A DNA stretch of 64,000 nt, taken from G965247475 sp965247475. Its GTDB lineage: Bacteria > Chloroflexota > UBA11872. How positions within the stretch are numbered: the stretch's first letter is position 1; each line of letters begins with the position of its first letter. The DNA is taken from the NCBI GenBank assembly GCA_965247475.1, contig OZ252016.1:558001-622000 (forward strand). The letters are read 5' to 3'. The notes below the pieces were generated by a model. That model saw only the letters and a list, made by a program, of their open reading frames with translations, did not search any database and had not been told where the DNA came from. Both the position numbers and the translations under genes were made by a program. Shown here in pieces: positions 47,936 to 56,733 of the stretch.

Positions 47936-50551
47936 GTGCGGGCGACGTGGCTCCGGACCGCTCTGGCATGCGTCGTGCCGCTCGTCCTCGTAGCCGCGTG
48001 CGGGCCGCTCGGGTCCGACGATGCACCGGCGCCGACGCCCGCACCTGTCGCAACCCGATTGGTCCAGTCGCCGGCTCCGACCCCCGAGGCGACCGCTGCC
48101 GCGGCGCCGACCCCGACGGCCCGTGTTGCCGACCGCGCGGCAACCCAGCCTCCCGCTCCGACCAGCCGCCCGTCCACGCCCGCGCCGCCAAAGCCCACCG
48201 AAACGCCGTCCCCTACCCCCACGCTCGAGGTCACCGACGCCGTGCACCTATACCTTCCGACGGCCGCCGTCGAAGCCGCCACGCCCACGGCCGTGGTGGA
48301 GACCGAGCCGACAGCCCAGGACCTGACGGGCGAGCGGCTGCGCCGCTTTGTCCAGGAGGGCATCCGGCGGGAGTTCCCGATGGCCGAGGCCCAGCCCGTG
48401 CACGTGTTCCCGCTGGGTCTGTCCGACGCTGCGGGCGCCTTCTGGGGCGCGGTCACGGACGGCCCGCAGCCCTTCCGGTTCACGGCCGACGACGAGGGTG
48501 TGAACTTCTTTCACTTCGCAGCCGCGTATCAGCTCTCTGCGGGGAACGAATGGATCGAGGTCGACCGCCTGGAGATCGAACTGGCGCCGCAGCGAACGCT
48601 GGTTGAGCTGCCGTCGACAGGCTGGGTGACGCTCGGTGGCGCGCGGGCGGCGTGGATCGCGATACGCGGCGGCACCGGCGCGCACGCCGGAACGCTGGAC
48701 ATCATCGGGTTCGATGGCCGGACGCTCCATACCGAACTCTCATGGTTGAGCTCGCGCCCGAACGCGGGCGAGGTCGTGGACCTGGACGGCGACGGGGTGG
48801 CGGAGGTCGTGCTCAACGACTCGAACCCCTACATCTTCTGCTACGCCTGCGCCACCGAGCTCAAGCGTGAAGTCATTTACCGGTGGGGTGGATCGCAACT
48901 CGTGCCCGTGGAGCTGCGCGCCCCCAGCACGAACATGCCCGACGACGCTGCCAGCCAGGTCGATCAGGCTGTGGCGCTGGCCCAGGCCGATCTCTGGCGG
49001 GAGGCGGCGGTGGCGGCGATCGCCGCGTCGCGGAAGACCCCCGAGAGCTCCGAAGTCCGGTGGCTCTCGATTCTGGTCAACCGGATCGCCGCGGCGCGGT
49101 TGACCCACGCCGGCTCGCCAAGACAGCCGTTGCTGACCATGGTGTTCGCCGGCGAGTACGGCGCGGCCGTCGATCTCATGCGCCCGTTCGAACCGGCGCT
49201 GGCGTTCGCTCTCGACGGGCCGCTCATCGTCGGCACGGCGGCGGAACAGGACCTGTCCACCATGGCCACCCAGCTGCTCGACTACACGACGCGGGCGCTG
49301 GACGTCGCCCCGGACCGGGCCGAGATCCACGCCGTACACGCGCTGGGTCTCACACTCGCCTCTCCCGATGACCTCGCGGAAGCGCGGTCCGCGATGCAGC
49401 GGGCCACGGATCTTGCGCCCGATGACGCGTTCTACGAGGCCAGCCGCGCATTCCTGGCGGGCGTGGAGCGTGCCCCCGGCGCACCCCCGATCCCTCCCGA
49501 CCTGGAGCCGACGCTGCCCGGCCCGCCTCCCACGTTCTTTGCCGAGGGCTACCTGCTCGGGAGCGGCGATCGCGGCAGGTACGTCAAGGCCCTGCATCAG
49601 CGGCTGGCGCGCATCCCCGCGGCGGGGTTCATTGAGCCCGGACGGTATTTCGACGTGTATCACGAGCCGACGCGGCAAGCCGTCGTGCAGTTTCAGGCGG
49701 ACCGCGGGCTCACCCCTACCGGCGTTGTCGACGCGACCACCTGGAACGCGATCGAGGAGGCCAGCGCCGCGCCGCCGGATACCGGCGCGGAGGCGCCGGT
49801 CCCATCTCCCGGCGCCGACGACCGACTCACCGCCGCTAACTTGATCCTCGCCGACGACCCACCGGCCAACGATCGACCTGCCGACGACCAGCCGGCCGAC
49901 GACCAACCCGCCGCCGACGGAGCCGTCGGCGCCGACAGCCGGCCCGCCCATGGGGAGGCCGGGCAGCCGGTGGTCTATCTAACCTTCGATGACGGGCCGT
50001 TCCCGGACTACACCCTGCCCATGCTGGAAATCCTGTCGCGGTACGACGCCGTCGGGACGTTCTTCGCGCTGGGCGTGCAGGTTCAGCGCTTCCCCGACGT
50101 GGTGGCGGAGGCGGTTGCCCGCGGCCATCAGATCGAGAGCCACACCGTCAACCATCCGTCGCTCGCGAAGCTGACGCGGGAGGCGTTCATTGCCGAAGTC
50201 GTCGGCGGGGACGACGCGATCCGTGCGGCCGTCGGCGACCGCGCCGACCCCCTCGGCTGTTTGCGCCCGCCATACGGCGCCGTCGACGGGCGCACGGCCC
50301 CGCTCGCCGCCGAGCTGGGGAAAGTGCTCGTGATGTGGGATGTCGACCCGCAGGACTGGCGGCAGCCGGGCGCGGCGCAAATTGCCTCGCACATCCTCTC
50401 CCACGCCTATCCCGGAGCGATCATCCTCATGCACGACGGCGGCGGCCGCCGCGGCCAGACCGTCGCCGCGCTCGAAACGGTCCTCGCCGAGCTCTCGGCG
50501 CGCGGGTACTCGTTCCGCAGCATCCCGGCGTGCGACCGCGCTGCTGGATAG
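47936..50551 (+). CDS. Multidomain polysaccharide deacetylase lipoprotein
   Basis: An 871-residue secreted lipoprotein, GTG start, lipobox VAAC at about residue 22. In order: a Pro/Thr/Ala linker to about 105; a beta-rich region with a Ca-binding-like VDLDGDGVAEVVLND; a TPR-like helical region (about 330-510); a peptidoglycan-binding domain (about 545-605, YVKALHQRLARI, AVVQFQADRGLTPTGVVDAT); an Ala/Asp/Pro linker with repeated PADDQ; and a C-terminal CE4 deacetylase (about 680-865). CE4 motifs are all present: TFDDGP, HTVNHPS, RPPYGAVD, DVDPQDW and ILMHDGGG. Likely a cell-envelope glycan deacetylase. Confidence 0.9.
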   Translation: MRATWLRTALACVVPLVLVAACGPLGSDDAPAPTPAPVATRLVQSPAPTPEATAAAAPTPTARVADRAATQPPAPTSRPSTPAPPKPTETPSPTPTLEVTDAVHLYLPTAAVEAATPTAVVETEPTAQDLTGERLRRFVQEGIRREFPMAEAQPVHVFPLGLSDAAGAFWGAVTDGPQPFRFTADDEGVNFFHFAAAYQLSAGNEWIEVDRLEIELAPQRTLVELPSTGWVTLGGARAAWIAIRGGTGAHAGTLDIIGFDGRTLHTELSWLSSRPNAGEVVDLDGDGVAEVVLNDSNPYIFCYACATELKREVIYRWGGSQLVPVELRAPSTNMPDDAASQVDQAVALAQADLWREAAVAAIAASRKTPESSEVRWLSILVNRIAAARLTHAGSPRQPLLTMVFAGEYGAAVDLMRPFEPALAFALDGPLIVGTAAEQDLSTMATQLLDYTTRALDVAPDRAEIHAVHALGLTLASPDDLAEARSAMQRATDLAPDDAFYEASRAFLAGVERAPGAPPIPPDLEPTLPGPPPTFFAEGYLLGSGDRGRYVKALHQRLARIPAAGFIEPGRYFDVYHEPTRQAVVQFQADRGLTPTGVVDATTWNAIEEASAAPPDTGAEAPVPSPGADDRLTAANLILADDPPANDRPADDQPADDQPAADGAVGADSRPAHGEAGQPVVYLTFDDGPFPDYTLPMLEILSRYDAVGTFFALGVQVQRFPDVVAEAVARGHQIESHTVNHPSLAKLTREAFIAEVVGGDDAIRAAVGDRADPLGCLRPPYGAVDGRTAPLAAELGKVLVMWDVDPQDWRQPGAAQIASHILSHAYPGAIILMHDGGGRRGQTVAALETVLAELSARGYSFRSIPACDRAAG

Positions 50552-50593
50552 CCGCCCGGCCGCCGCTGCCCGATCGCGGCGATCCGAGGTAAG

Positions 50594-50611
50594 GGCGGTT
50601 CGCGAACCGCC
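50594..50611. repeat. 18-bp perfect palindrome
   Basis: GGCGGTTCGCGAACCGCC, fully self-complementary, in the 140-bp gap between the convergent deacetylase and sensor-kinase genes. It could act as a bidirectional transcription stop or be a REP-like repeat. It lies at the border where base composition changes. Confidence 0.7.
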
Positions 50612-50692
50612 GCACCTTCACGCTCTGTACGGCGGAGATGAAGCCCTGGTGGTCGAGTGGGCCTTGCTTCGCCAAGCGGCTGAGGATGATCC

Positions 50693-52102
50693 TCACTTAT
50701 TCAGCGGAAGGCGAAAGATCACGGTTATACCCTGTCCAAGCCCGTCACTTGTTACGGCAACTGTACCCCCGTGTGCTTCGACTATAGCTCGGGTTATGGC
50801 CAATCCTAGACCTGTGCCGCCTATCACACGACTACGAGACTGGTCAGTACGATAGAAGCGGTCAAAGACGTGGGGAAGATCTGTGGCGTGGATGCCGATC
50901 CCGTCATCGCTGATCGAGATAGCCAACGACTCTTGGCTTTCTAGCTCCGCCCTAAGCACGATATTCCCATCGGCCTCGGTGTAGTGAATGGCGTTGCTCA
51001 GGACGTTTCCCAATGCCTGACTTATGCGCATCCGGTCGAGATCCATGTCCGGGAGGTCAGCGGATACCTGTAGCGACAACTCAACCTGTCGAGTCTGAGA
51101 TTGTGGCTGCCAGCGATCCACTTCTGCGGTGAGGAGCTCATAAATCGAACTTGGTTCGAGCGTGAGCCTCAGCTCATCATAGTCGGTCTCCGCAAGCCAG
51201 TTCAGATCAATTGCGAGACCGCGTAGCCTATCTACCTCCTGGATGATGTGGTCGGACGCGATCTCAGGCGTCTGAAGTCCATCACGTAGCCCTCTTGCCT
51301 CTAGCTGTATGACGCTCAGTGGCGTATTCAGCTCATGAGAGACATCGTTTATCAGGCGCCTACGGAGGTTGCGCTGAGTCTCTAGGGTGGAGGTCATCTG
51401 GTTGAAAGCCGCACTCATCTGTCCCAACTCATCCGAGGATGTGACTGGTAGATGAGTCGTGTCCCCCTGAGCAATTGCCTGGGTTGCCTCCGTCAAGGCC
51501 GTCACAGGTGCTGTGATGCGTCTGGATAACCAAGCGGCCAGCAGCATGGCGAAGCCGACTGTAAGCATTCCGCTAATAACGGTGATATAGAGGAGCGTGT
51601 TGAGAAAGCCATGAGACTCAGTCGATAGGAACCCATGGTTTACATCCAAATAGACGTGGCCTACGGGCTGGTTTGTAGCTAAATCGATCACCGTCTCGCG
51701 ATGCCCGCCCAGATCTGGTGCGGTGGTTCCAGATGACAGCTCGGATAAGTTGTCCGTCACCACACGTCCATCGATGCCAGTGATGACGACGCGTATCGGA
51801 TCTTTGTGGAAGAGCTCGGAGGATTCGTGGTCACGTTCTTCAGATCGCTCGCTTTGCAGAACGCCATCGTAGATGTATCCGGCCTCAGACAACGGTCTGT
51901 CCACCGTTTCCCACCCACCGACAGTGGTGTACTCCCGACTCAGATTCTGGGCTAACTGGCTCGCTTCATCATCGCCTATCTCGTCTACGAACACGCCTAG
52001 ACGGGACTGCGTCGTGTAATAGCCCACCCCAACGCTGATCAAGACGGTAAGAACGATGACAAAGACGATCGAACCCATAATTCGCCAGCGTAGCGACGTC
52101 AT
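50693..52102 (-). CDS. Sensor histidine kinase with periplasmic domain
   Basis: A 469-residue kinase. TM1 is about 9-29 and TM2 about 168-192, with a 140-residue extracytoplasmic domain between them. HAMP follows (RRITAPVTALTEATQAIAQG). The HisKA phospho-acceptor is H256 in NDVSHELNTPLS, and the ATPase boxes are NVLSNAIHYTEADG, SDDGIGIHATD, FDRFYRTDQSRSR and GGTGLGLAI. Its ATG overlaps the regulator stop by 4 bp. Codon use is visibly AT-richer than the flanking genes. The extracytoplasmic ligand is unknown. Confidence 0.93.
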   Translation of the reverse strand: MTSLRWRIMGSIVFVIVLTVLISVGVGYYTTQSRLGVFVDEIGDDEASQLAQNLSREYTTVGGWETVDRPLSEAGYIYDGVLQSERSEERDHESSELFHKDPIRVVITGIDGRVVTDNLSELSSGTTAPDLGGHRETVIDLATNQPVGHVYLDVNHGFLSTESHGFLNTLLYITVISGMLTVGFAMLLAAWLSRRITAPVTALTEATQAIAQGDTTHLPVTSSDELGQMSAAFNQMTSTLETQRNLRRRLINDVSHELNTPLSVIQLEARGLRDGLQTPEIASDHIIQEVDRLRGLAIDLNWLAETDYDELRLTLEPSSIYELLTAEVDRWQPQSQTRQVELSLQVSADLPDMDLDRMRISQALGNVLSNAIHYTEADGNIVLRAELESQESLAISISDDGIGIHATDLPHVFDRFYRTDQSRSRVIGGTGLGLAITRAIVEAHGGTVAVTSDGLGQGITVIFRLPLNK

Positions 52103-52779
52103 TCGTCCCGTACCACGAACTTGTAGCCAGCACCGTAGACAGTCTGAATAGGCTGGCTGCCGTCTCGAGTGATCTGCTTTCGCAGGCGAGCGATCTGGCT
52201 GTCGATGGCGCGGTCGAATCCATGGAAGTCGTCGTTGAAGCTCAGCGAGATTAGCTGGTCGCGGGTGAGCACCTGGTTGGGATGACGCATAAACGTTGAT
52301 AGCAGAGCAGTTTGTGCCTGGCTTAAGATTGCGGGTTCTTCGTTGACCGTGACGCTCCGGGTCGTCTGATTCAATGTAATATTGTCGTGTGTCAGAACCT
52401 GCTGAACTCTGCCCTTGACGCGACGAAGCACGGCGTCGGCGCGCGCAATGACTTCCTCTGGATCGAAGGGCTTGACGATGTAATCGTCAGCTCCGCTACC
52501 TAGTCCTATGATCCGCTCGGCGGGGGCTTCCCTGGCCGTCAGCATGATTATTGGAACGTCGGACTCTCGACGCAGGATTTTGCACAGCTCCACGCCATCG
52601 AGACGAGGAAGCAGAAGATCGAGGATTATCAGGTCTGGAGTTAGATTGCGGGCTAGATCCAGACCGGACTCACCATCATGAGTAACTGCGGTAGAGAAGC
52701 CGGCGCGCTCGAAATACACCTTGAGCCAGTTCGCGATCCTCGTATCGTCTTCGATTATCAAGACTGTGCCGCTCATCAC
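52099..52779 (-). CDS. OmpR-family response regulator
   Basis: A 226-residue regulator. The receiver has IIEDD (9-12), phospho-acceptor D54 in LIILDLLLPRLDG and K103 in YIVKPF. The C-terminal winged helix (about 125-224) has SQAQTALLSTFMRHPNQVLT and FHGFDRAIDSQIARLRKQIT. Coupled to the downstream kinase gene and 124 bp downstream of the Gly/Glu/His-rich lipoprotein gene on the same strand, so all three may form one unit. AT-rich relative to the window. Confidence 0.93.
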   Translation of the reverse strand: MMSGTVLIIEDDTRIANWLKVYFERAGFSTAVTHDGESGLDLARNLTPDLIILDLLLPRLDGVELCKILRRESDVPIIMLTAREAPAERIIGLGSGADDYIVKPFDPEEVIARADAVLRRVKGRVQQVLTHDNITLNQTTRSVTVNEEPAILSQAQTALLSTFMRHPNQVLTRDQLISLSFNDDFHGFDRAIDSQIARLRKQITRDGSQPIQTVYGAGYKFVVRDE

Positions 52780-52903
52780 TAATCCTCTAAGGGGCGATCT
52801 CTGGCGGGAGTCCTCATAGGCCGCGTCTATCTACGAGAGCAGTTCATGATCAGATTATCGCAGTGGAAGTTTCGATATCGTTCCTCGTCGACGCCGATTA
52901 GAT

Positions 52904-54046
52904 CTACCCCCGACCGCCACGCTCGCCACCAGTGCCATGTTCGCCGCCGGAGTCCCTGCTGCTACGAGGCTCGGGTGTGCCGGCGCCGTGCTGACCACCG
53001 GCCCGATTCTCCTCGCTCGACTCGAGTCCCTCAGCTCCGGTACCAACCTCGGCATGTGTGGTCCATTCACCGAATGATGCCGGCGTCGCAGGTAGGTTGA
53101 TCGCTGCCACCTCGCCTGGAGCCAGGTCGGTCGGAGTCGTCGGACCGAGCTCCGTTCCGTTCGAAAGGTGCACTTCGATCCTGACCCGGTCCAGGACACC
53201 GTTGGTCGTGTTCTCCACAGTGCCCTTGAAGGAGTTGGTTGGAGCGTCGTACTTCAGGATCAGTCGGGCGCCGCTGCGAACCGAATCAAAGGTCTCATCC
53301 AGTGCTAAGGCACTAGCACCGCTGCCTTCTTTACCGTCAGCTCCGGCGGATTCATTACCGCCTTCACCACTAGGGCCGTGTTCACCGCTGCCTTCAGTGC
53401 CCTCTCCTCCTGTGTGAGCTGTGGGGCCAGGACCGCTGCAGTCAAATACTTCCATGTGAACGACGTATCCATCGTAGGAAACTCCTGCAAGTTCCAGTTC
53501 ACTGGCGACTGTCAGACGTGACGTCGCTTCCTGTCCAGGGTTAAGGTGTCCTAGTTTCTCGGGACCAAGCTCTCCTACTGTCTTGTTTCCTGACTTCAGA
53601 TGAGGTTCGGACTGTACGTAGCAAAGTATCCGTGAGAGTGTGTTTCGTACCGTTCCGTGGACAGACTGGGTTGCTGGGTCGTACTGCATAGAAACAGCTA
53701 ATCCGCCGAGAACACCGTTCCACGACTGTTCGAGAGGAGTGACCGGGCTCGACATAGCGGCTTCACTGAGCTCGCTACCGCCGTCAGAAGCTGTACTACT
53801 GCCATCACCACCATCGCCGTGTTCACCGCTGTTTCCACTACCTTCTCCGCCGGATTCGTTGCCTTCGCGTCTACTGCTATGCTCACCTCCGGAGTCGCCG
53901 CGTTCTCGCTCGGAGATCCCCTGACTTACCATGGCGCGTTCAGAATCTCGGCCGTCTCCGAGTTCGGTGTCGACCGTACATCCGTTTATTATCACTGCGG
54001 AGAGTATAGCCCCCAGGATCGACGCAACCAGGAACTTTGTTGTCAT
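52904..54046 (-). CDS. Gly/Glu/Ser/His-rich lipoprotein with two FxLYD-like domains
   Basis: A 380-residue lipoprotein (signal FLVASILGAILSAVIINGC). Low-complexity Gly/Glu/Ser/His segments with GGEH/SGEHG motifs separate two similar beta-sandwich domains. Domain 1 is at about 108-180 (GGLAVSMQYDPATQSVHGTV, LGHLNPGQEATSRL). Domain 2 is at about 245-325 (GARLILKYDAPTNSFKGTVE, TDLAPGEVAAINLP). They resemble FxLYD domains. The His/Glu clusters could bind metal. Upstream of and on the same strand as the AT-rich two-component system, so it may be its target or accessory sensor. The domain assignment is inference. Confidence 0.72.
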   Translation of the reverse strand: MTTKFLVASILGAILSAVIINGCTVDTELGDGRDSERAMVSQGISERERGDSGGEHSSRREGNESGGEGSGNSGEHGDGGDGSSTASDGGSELSEAAMSSPVTPLEQSWNGVLGGLAVSMQYDPATQSVHGTVRNTLSRILCYVQSEPHLKSGNKTVGELGPEKLGHLNPGQEATSRLTVASELELAGVSYDGYVVHMEVFDCSGPGPTAHTGGEGTEGSGEHGPSGEGGNESAGADGKEGSGASALALDETFDSVRSGARLILKYDAPTNSFKGTVENTTNGVLDRVRIEVHLSNGTELGPTTPTDLAPGEVAAINLPATPASFGEWTTHAEVGTGAEGLESSEENRAGGQHGAGTPEPRSSRDSGGEHGTGGERGGRG

Positions 54047-54438
54047 CGGTTTGTTGCGAATTATCGTTTCGCCTCTTTCTTGAAGTATCTGTGATCCTAT
54101 TCACGGTAGCGATGAAATGTGGCACAAATATGTCGTGCGTAGCCGGAACTGGCTAGTGAAGGAAGCCGACAGGCCCAGAAGGGATAACCAGACGCCGCAG
54201 GCTCGCCCCTCCAGGCTGAGCGATGTCAGCCTCCGCATCACCGAGAAACCTGGCAATCCCGCGTGCCCGCCATGAGACGCTTCCTTTCGCCACCCTCGAG
54301 TGGCCGCACGGAATACGAGAGCCCTGCGGCATCATAGGAGCAAAGGAACGTCTGGATTTGAGGCGTTTCGGACTCCCGGCATACGTCTCGGTTCTTGCGG
54401 AGAGTTCGGAAACAAGGCACCTGATCGGAAACTGCTGC
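54047..54438. other. Divergent gap, no gene seen
   Basis: About 390 bp between the divergent lipoprotein and winged-helix genes. The first 60 bp are AT-rich and probably carry the lipoprotein promoter (GATAAT lies on the minus strand near 54060). A plus-strand frame is open from 54223 into the next gene, but its first 72 codons show no recognisable domain. Confidence 0.4.
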
Positions 54439-54660
54439 ATGATGCTCCATGAGGCTATAGTCGATGTCCTTCGCGACTGCGGGAACCAATTCACGACGAC
54501 GCGGGAGGTAGCTGACGAGATCGCCCGTCGCGGTACGTACGTCCGCTCAGTCGACGGCCAGCCGCCTCCTGCGAAGCAAATCGCCGCTCGCGTTCGAGTA
54601 TCTACGTACCGCCATCTGTTCGAGGTGGATGGTGGTCGAATCAGACTGAGCGAACGGTAA
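54439..54660 (+). CDS. Small winged-helix (HARE-HTH-like) protein
   Basis: A 73-residue protein: MLHEAIVDVLRDCGNQFTTT, REVADEIARRGTYVR, AARVRVSTYRHLFEVDGGRI. The pattern (helix, helix-turn-helix, then YRHLFEVDG-RI-L wing) resembles HARE-HTH and related winged helices that accompany DNA-modification or restriction genes. The ATG at 54439 begins just before the domain. It ends 8 bp before the GrpB gene. Function unknown. Confidence 0.62.
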   Translation: MMLHEAIVDVLRDCGNQFTTTREVADEIARRGTYVRSVDGQPPPAKQIAARVRVSTYRHLFEVDGGRIRLSER

Positions 54661-54668
54661 GGCAGTCC

Positions 54669-55220
54669 GTGACCGACGGTCTTGACAACACCTGCGCGCC
54701 GCGCGCTCCGCGGAAACAGGTCATAGTCGTCGACTACGACCCGACCTGGCCGTGGGCATTCGCGGCCGCCAAGGCCGAGATTCTCGAGGCCGTCGGATCT
54801 GACGTCGAATGCGTCGAGCACGTCGGCAGCACGGCGGTTGTAGGACTGCCCGCCAAGCCGATCATCGATATCCAGGCCGGCGTACGGGACTGGAACGAGG
54901 CGGAGGCTATCGTCGGTCCGCTGGGCGCGTGCGGCTGGGTGTACCGTGGCGAGCCGCCCGCCATCCCCGGTCGCCGTCTCTTCAGAAAGCATGACGCGGC
55001 CAATTGCTGGACCTATCACCTGCACGTGCTCAGAATCTCCTCGGCCCTCTGGAACGAGATGCCGGACTTCCGCGACTACCTGCGAGCGCACCCCGGCGCG
55101 GCGGCCGAGTACGCCGCCCTCAAGCGCATGCTCGCGCGCCGCACCTACCGCGAGCGCGGTGAGTACACGGACGCCAAGGCGCCGTTCATTCAGCGAATCC
55201 TGGCCCAGGCCCGCGGCTAG
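54669..55220 (+). CDS. GrpB family (UPF0157) nucleotidyltransferase-like protein
   Basis: A 183-residue protein. Family markers are VVDYDPTWPWAFAAAKAEIL, EHVGSTAVVGLPAKPIIDIQ (the G-S of the nucleotidyltransferase fold with its Asp) and the C-terminal FRDYLRAHPGAAAEYAALKR. GTG start. GrpB-like proteins are occasionally fused to kinases such as CoaE; the reaction is not established. Confidence 0.9.
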   Translation: MTDGLDNTCAPRAPRKQVIVVDYDPTWPWAFAAAKAEILEAVGSDVECVEHVGSTAVVGLPAKPIIDIQAGVRDWNEAEAIVGPLGACGWVYRGEPPAIPGRRLFRKHDAANCWTYHLHVLRISSALWNEMPDFRDYLRAHPGAAAEYAALKRMLARRTYRERGEYTDAKAPFIQRILAQARG

Positions 55221-55351
55221 GAGGCTGTTGGAGACCCTGAGGTCGGTACCCGACTGACGTCAACCGCAGGGAGCGTCAAGCCGATTGCATCGCATCCTTC
55301 AGTCATATAAACGAGTTGGCATCACAAACTACTGGGCCACACCACGGCCCC

Positions 55352-56008
55352 ATGACGACAAGCAGGCGCACGATGCCAAGAACCGAACACGAGACGGCCG
55401 CGCTCCCACCCGACGAGAGTTGGAGTGCCATCCACGCGACGATGGACCGCGCGCGGAGCTCCATGTACGTCGCGGGGACGGCGACGATCCTGCTCCTCTG
55501 GGGCGCCATCGTCGCCCTGGGCTACTTCTCGCAGTACGCCATCCAGACGCTGGCGTCCGACTTTGCGGCGGGCACTCCGTGGTATCCCGGGCTGCTGTGG
55601 GGAGTCCTGGCGACGGCCGGAATGGTGGGCAGCTCCCTTATCGGGCATCGCGCGAGCAGGGAAATCGCGGCCGGCGACGCCGCTCGCAGCGCCGGGATCA
55701 GGGTGTTCCTCTTCTGGCTCGCGGTGTTGGCGGCAGCGTTCTTGGTCCCGGTAGCAGCGGGCTTGTGGACGACAGGCGACGCCGGGGTCGCCATACCGCG
55801 GGTCACGGTGGGCATCGTGGCACTCGGACACGTTTTGTTCGGCATCATGCATCGGCCGGCGATCGCGGCTGTGGGCGCGGGGTTCGCGGCGGCGTTCTAC
55901 CTGCCCAGCTATCTTGTGGGCGACGCGGCGCTGGCGGTGTCGGCGGCGGCGACGCTGATCGTGGTCGCGCTGGGCACGGCGTGGATACGCAGGAGCGGCG
56001 TCCTTTGA
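55352..56008 (+). CDS. Polytopic membrane protein paired with a winged-helix regulator
   Basis: About 218 residues with six hydrophobic helices after a 45-residue soluble N-terminus (SWSAIHATMDRARSSMYVAG). Starts at 55352 or 55373 are both possible. The stop overlaps the TTG start of the next gene (TTGA), so the two are translationally coupled. Not assigned to a named family; such membrane partners commonly accompany PF13601-type regulators. Confidence 0.7.
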   Translation: MTTSRRTMPRTEHETAALPPDESWSAIHATMDRARSSMYVAGTATILLLWGAIVALGYFSQYAIQTLASDFAAGTPWYPGLLWGVLATAGMVGSSLIGHRASREIAAGDAARSAGIRVFLFWLAVLAAAFLVPVAAGLWTTGDAGVAIPRVTVGIVALGHVLFGIMHRPAIAAVGAGFAAAFYLPSYLVGDAALAVSAAATLIVVALGTAWIRRSGVL

Positions 56009-56319
56009 CCGACGAGACCGTCGTCCTCAACGAGACCATCCACCAGTCGACTCGTTTGCGAATCATGACGCTGTTGGTCATGCAGCCCGAAACGGATCGG
56101 ATCGCCTACGGGTTCATCCAGCAGACGCTTAACCTGACCGGCGGCAACCTGACCACCCATCTGCGAAAGCTCGAAGACGCCGACTATCTGGTCATCACGA
56201 AAGAGTTCCAGGATTCCAAACCGCGCACATGGGTGCAGGCGACGCCGACCGGACGCCGCGCATTCGCCGAATACCTCTCCAACCTGGAAAGGGCGCTGAA
56301 CTGGCAGCCGCGTACATAG
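56005..56319 (+). CDS. Winged-helix transcriptional regulator (HTH_34-like)
   Basis: A 104-residue DNA-binding protein, TTG start overlapping the previous stop. The domain reads LNETIHQSTRLRIMTLLVMQ, FIQQTLNLTGGNLTTHLRKL (recognition helix) and GRRAFAEYLSNLERAL, typical of the PF13601 group of the MarR/ArsR-like winged helices. Probably controls its own two-gene operon; ligand unknown. Confidence 0.86.
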   Translation: MTDETVVLNETIHQSTRLRIMTLLVMQPETDRIAYGFIQQTLNLTGGNLTTHLRKLEDADYLVITKEFQDSKPRTWVQATPTGRRAFAEYLSNLERALNWQPRT

Positions 56320-56733
56320 CCATGTAGGGAGACTCGAACCGCGTGAGGCTCAGTCGACGGTCGTTGGGGCATCAATGGGTCGCCCCATGGCTGAAGGCAA
56401 TCCGACTATCGTCGGCCGCTCGCTAGCAGGTCCGCCACCGGCTCCCAGAAGACCCAATATCTGGTCTAGATGGTGGACCTGGGGCAACCGGCAAGAGTGG
56501 GACTTCAATGCGCCCCGAGACACCAGTCGTTGGACGGGGGTGTGGCGCGTTCCCCGAGCGCCACGTTGTGGTGTCTTCGTCGCTTGATCGTCTGGGCTTG
56601 CGCCTCCTCCTTTTGCCCAGAAAACTAGCAACGAACCCGAAACGATTCTTGGGGTGAGGTGTGTGGAGAGGTCCTCACCAAACCTAGTCGGTACGTTGCC
56701 GACGACTGACCCTGACTCGTGGGTGGAGAAGGA
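56320..56733. other. Intergenic region, no gene seen
   Basis: About 414 bp between two convergent genes. Short frames exist on both strands but none has a recognisable domain or convincing start. An inverted pair CTGGGC/GCCCAG with a pyrimidine-rich loop lies at about 56590-56621 and could be a transcript end. Confidence 0.4.

Noticed and set aside
53640..53924. Plus-strand open frames opposite the Gly/Glu/His-rich lipoprotein
   Set aside because: Ser/Pro-rich shadows of the Gly/Glu/Ser repeats; the minus-strand gene has a signal peptide and duplicated domains.
56375..56587. 70-residue plus-strand frame
   Set aside because: No recognisable domain, no ribosome-binding site and no conserved context.
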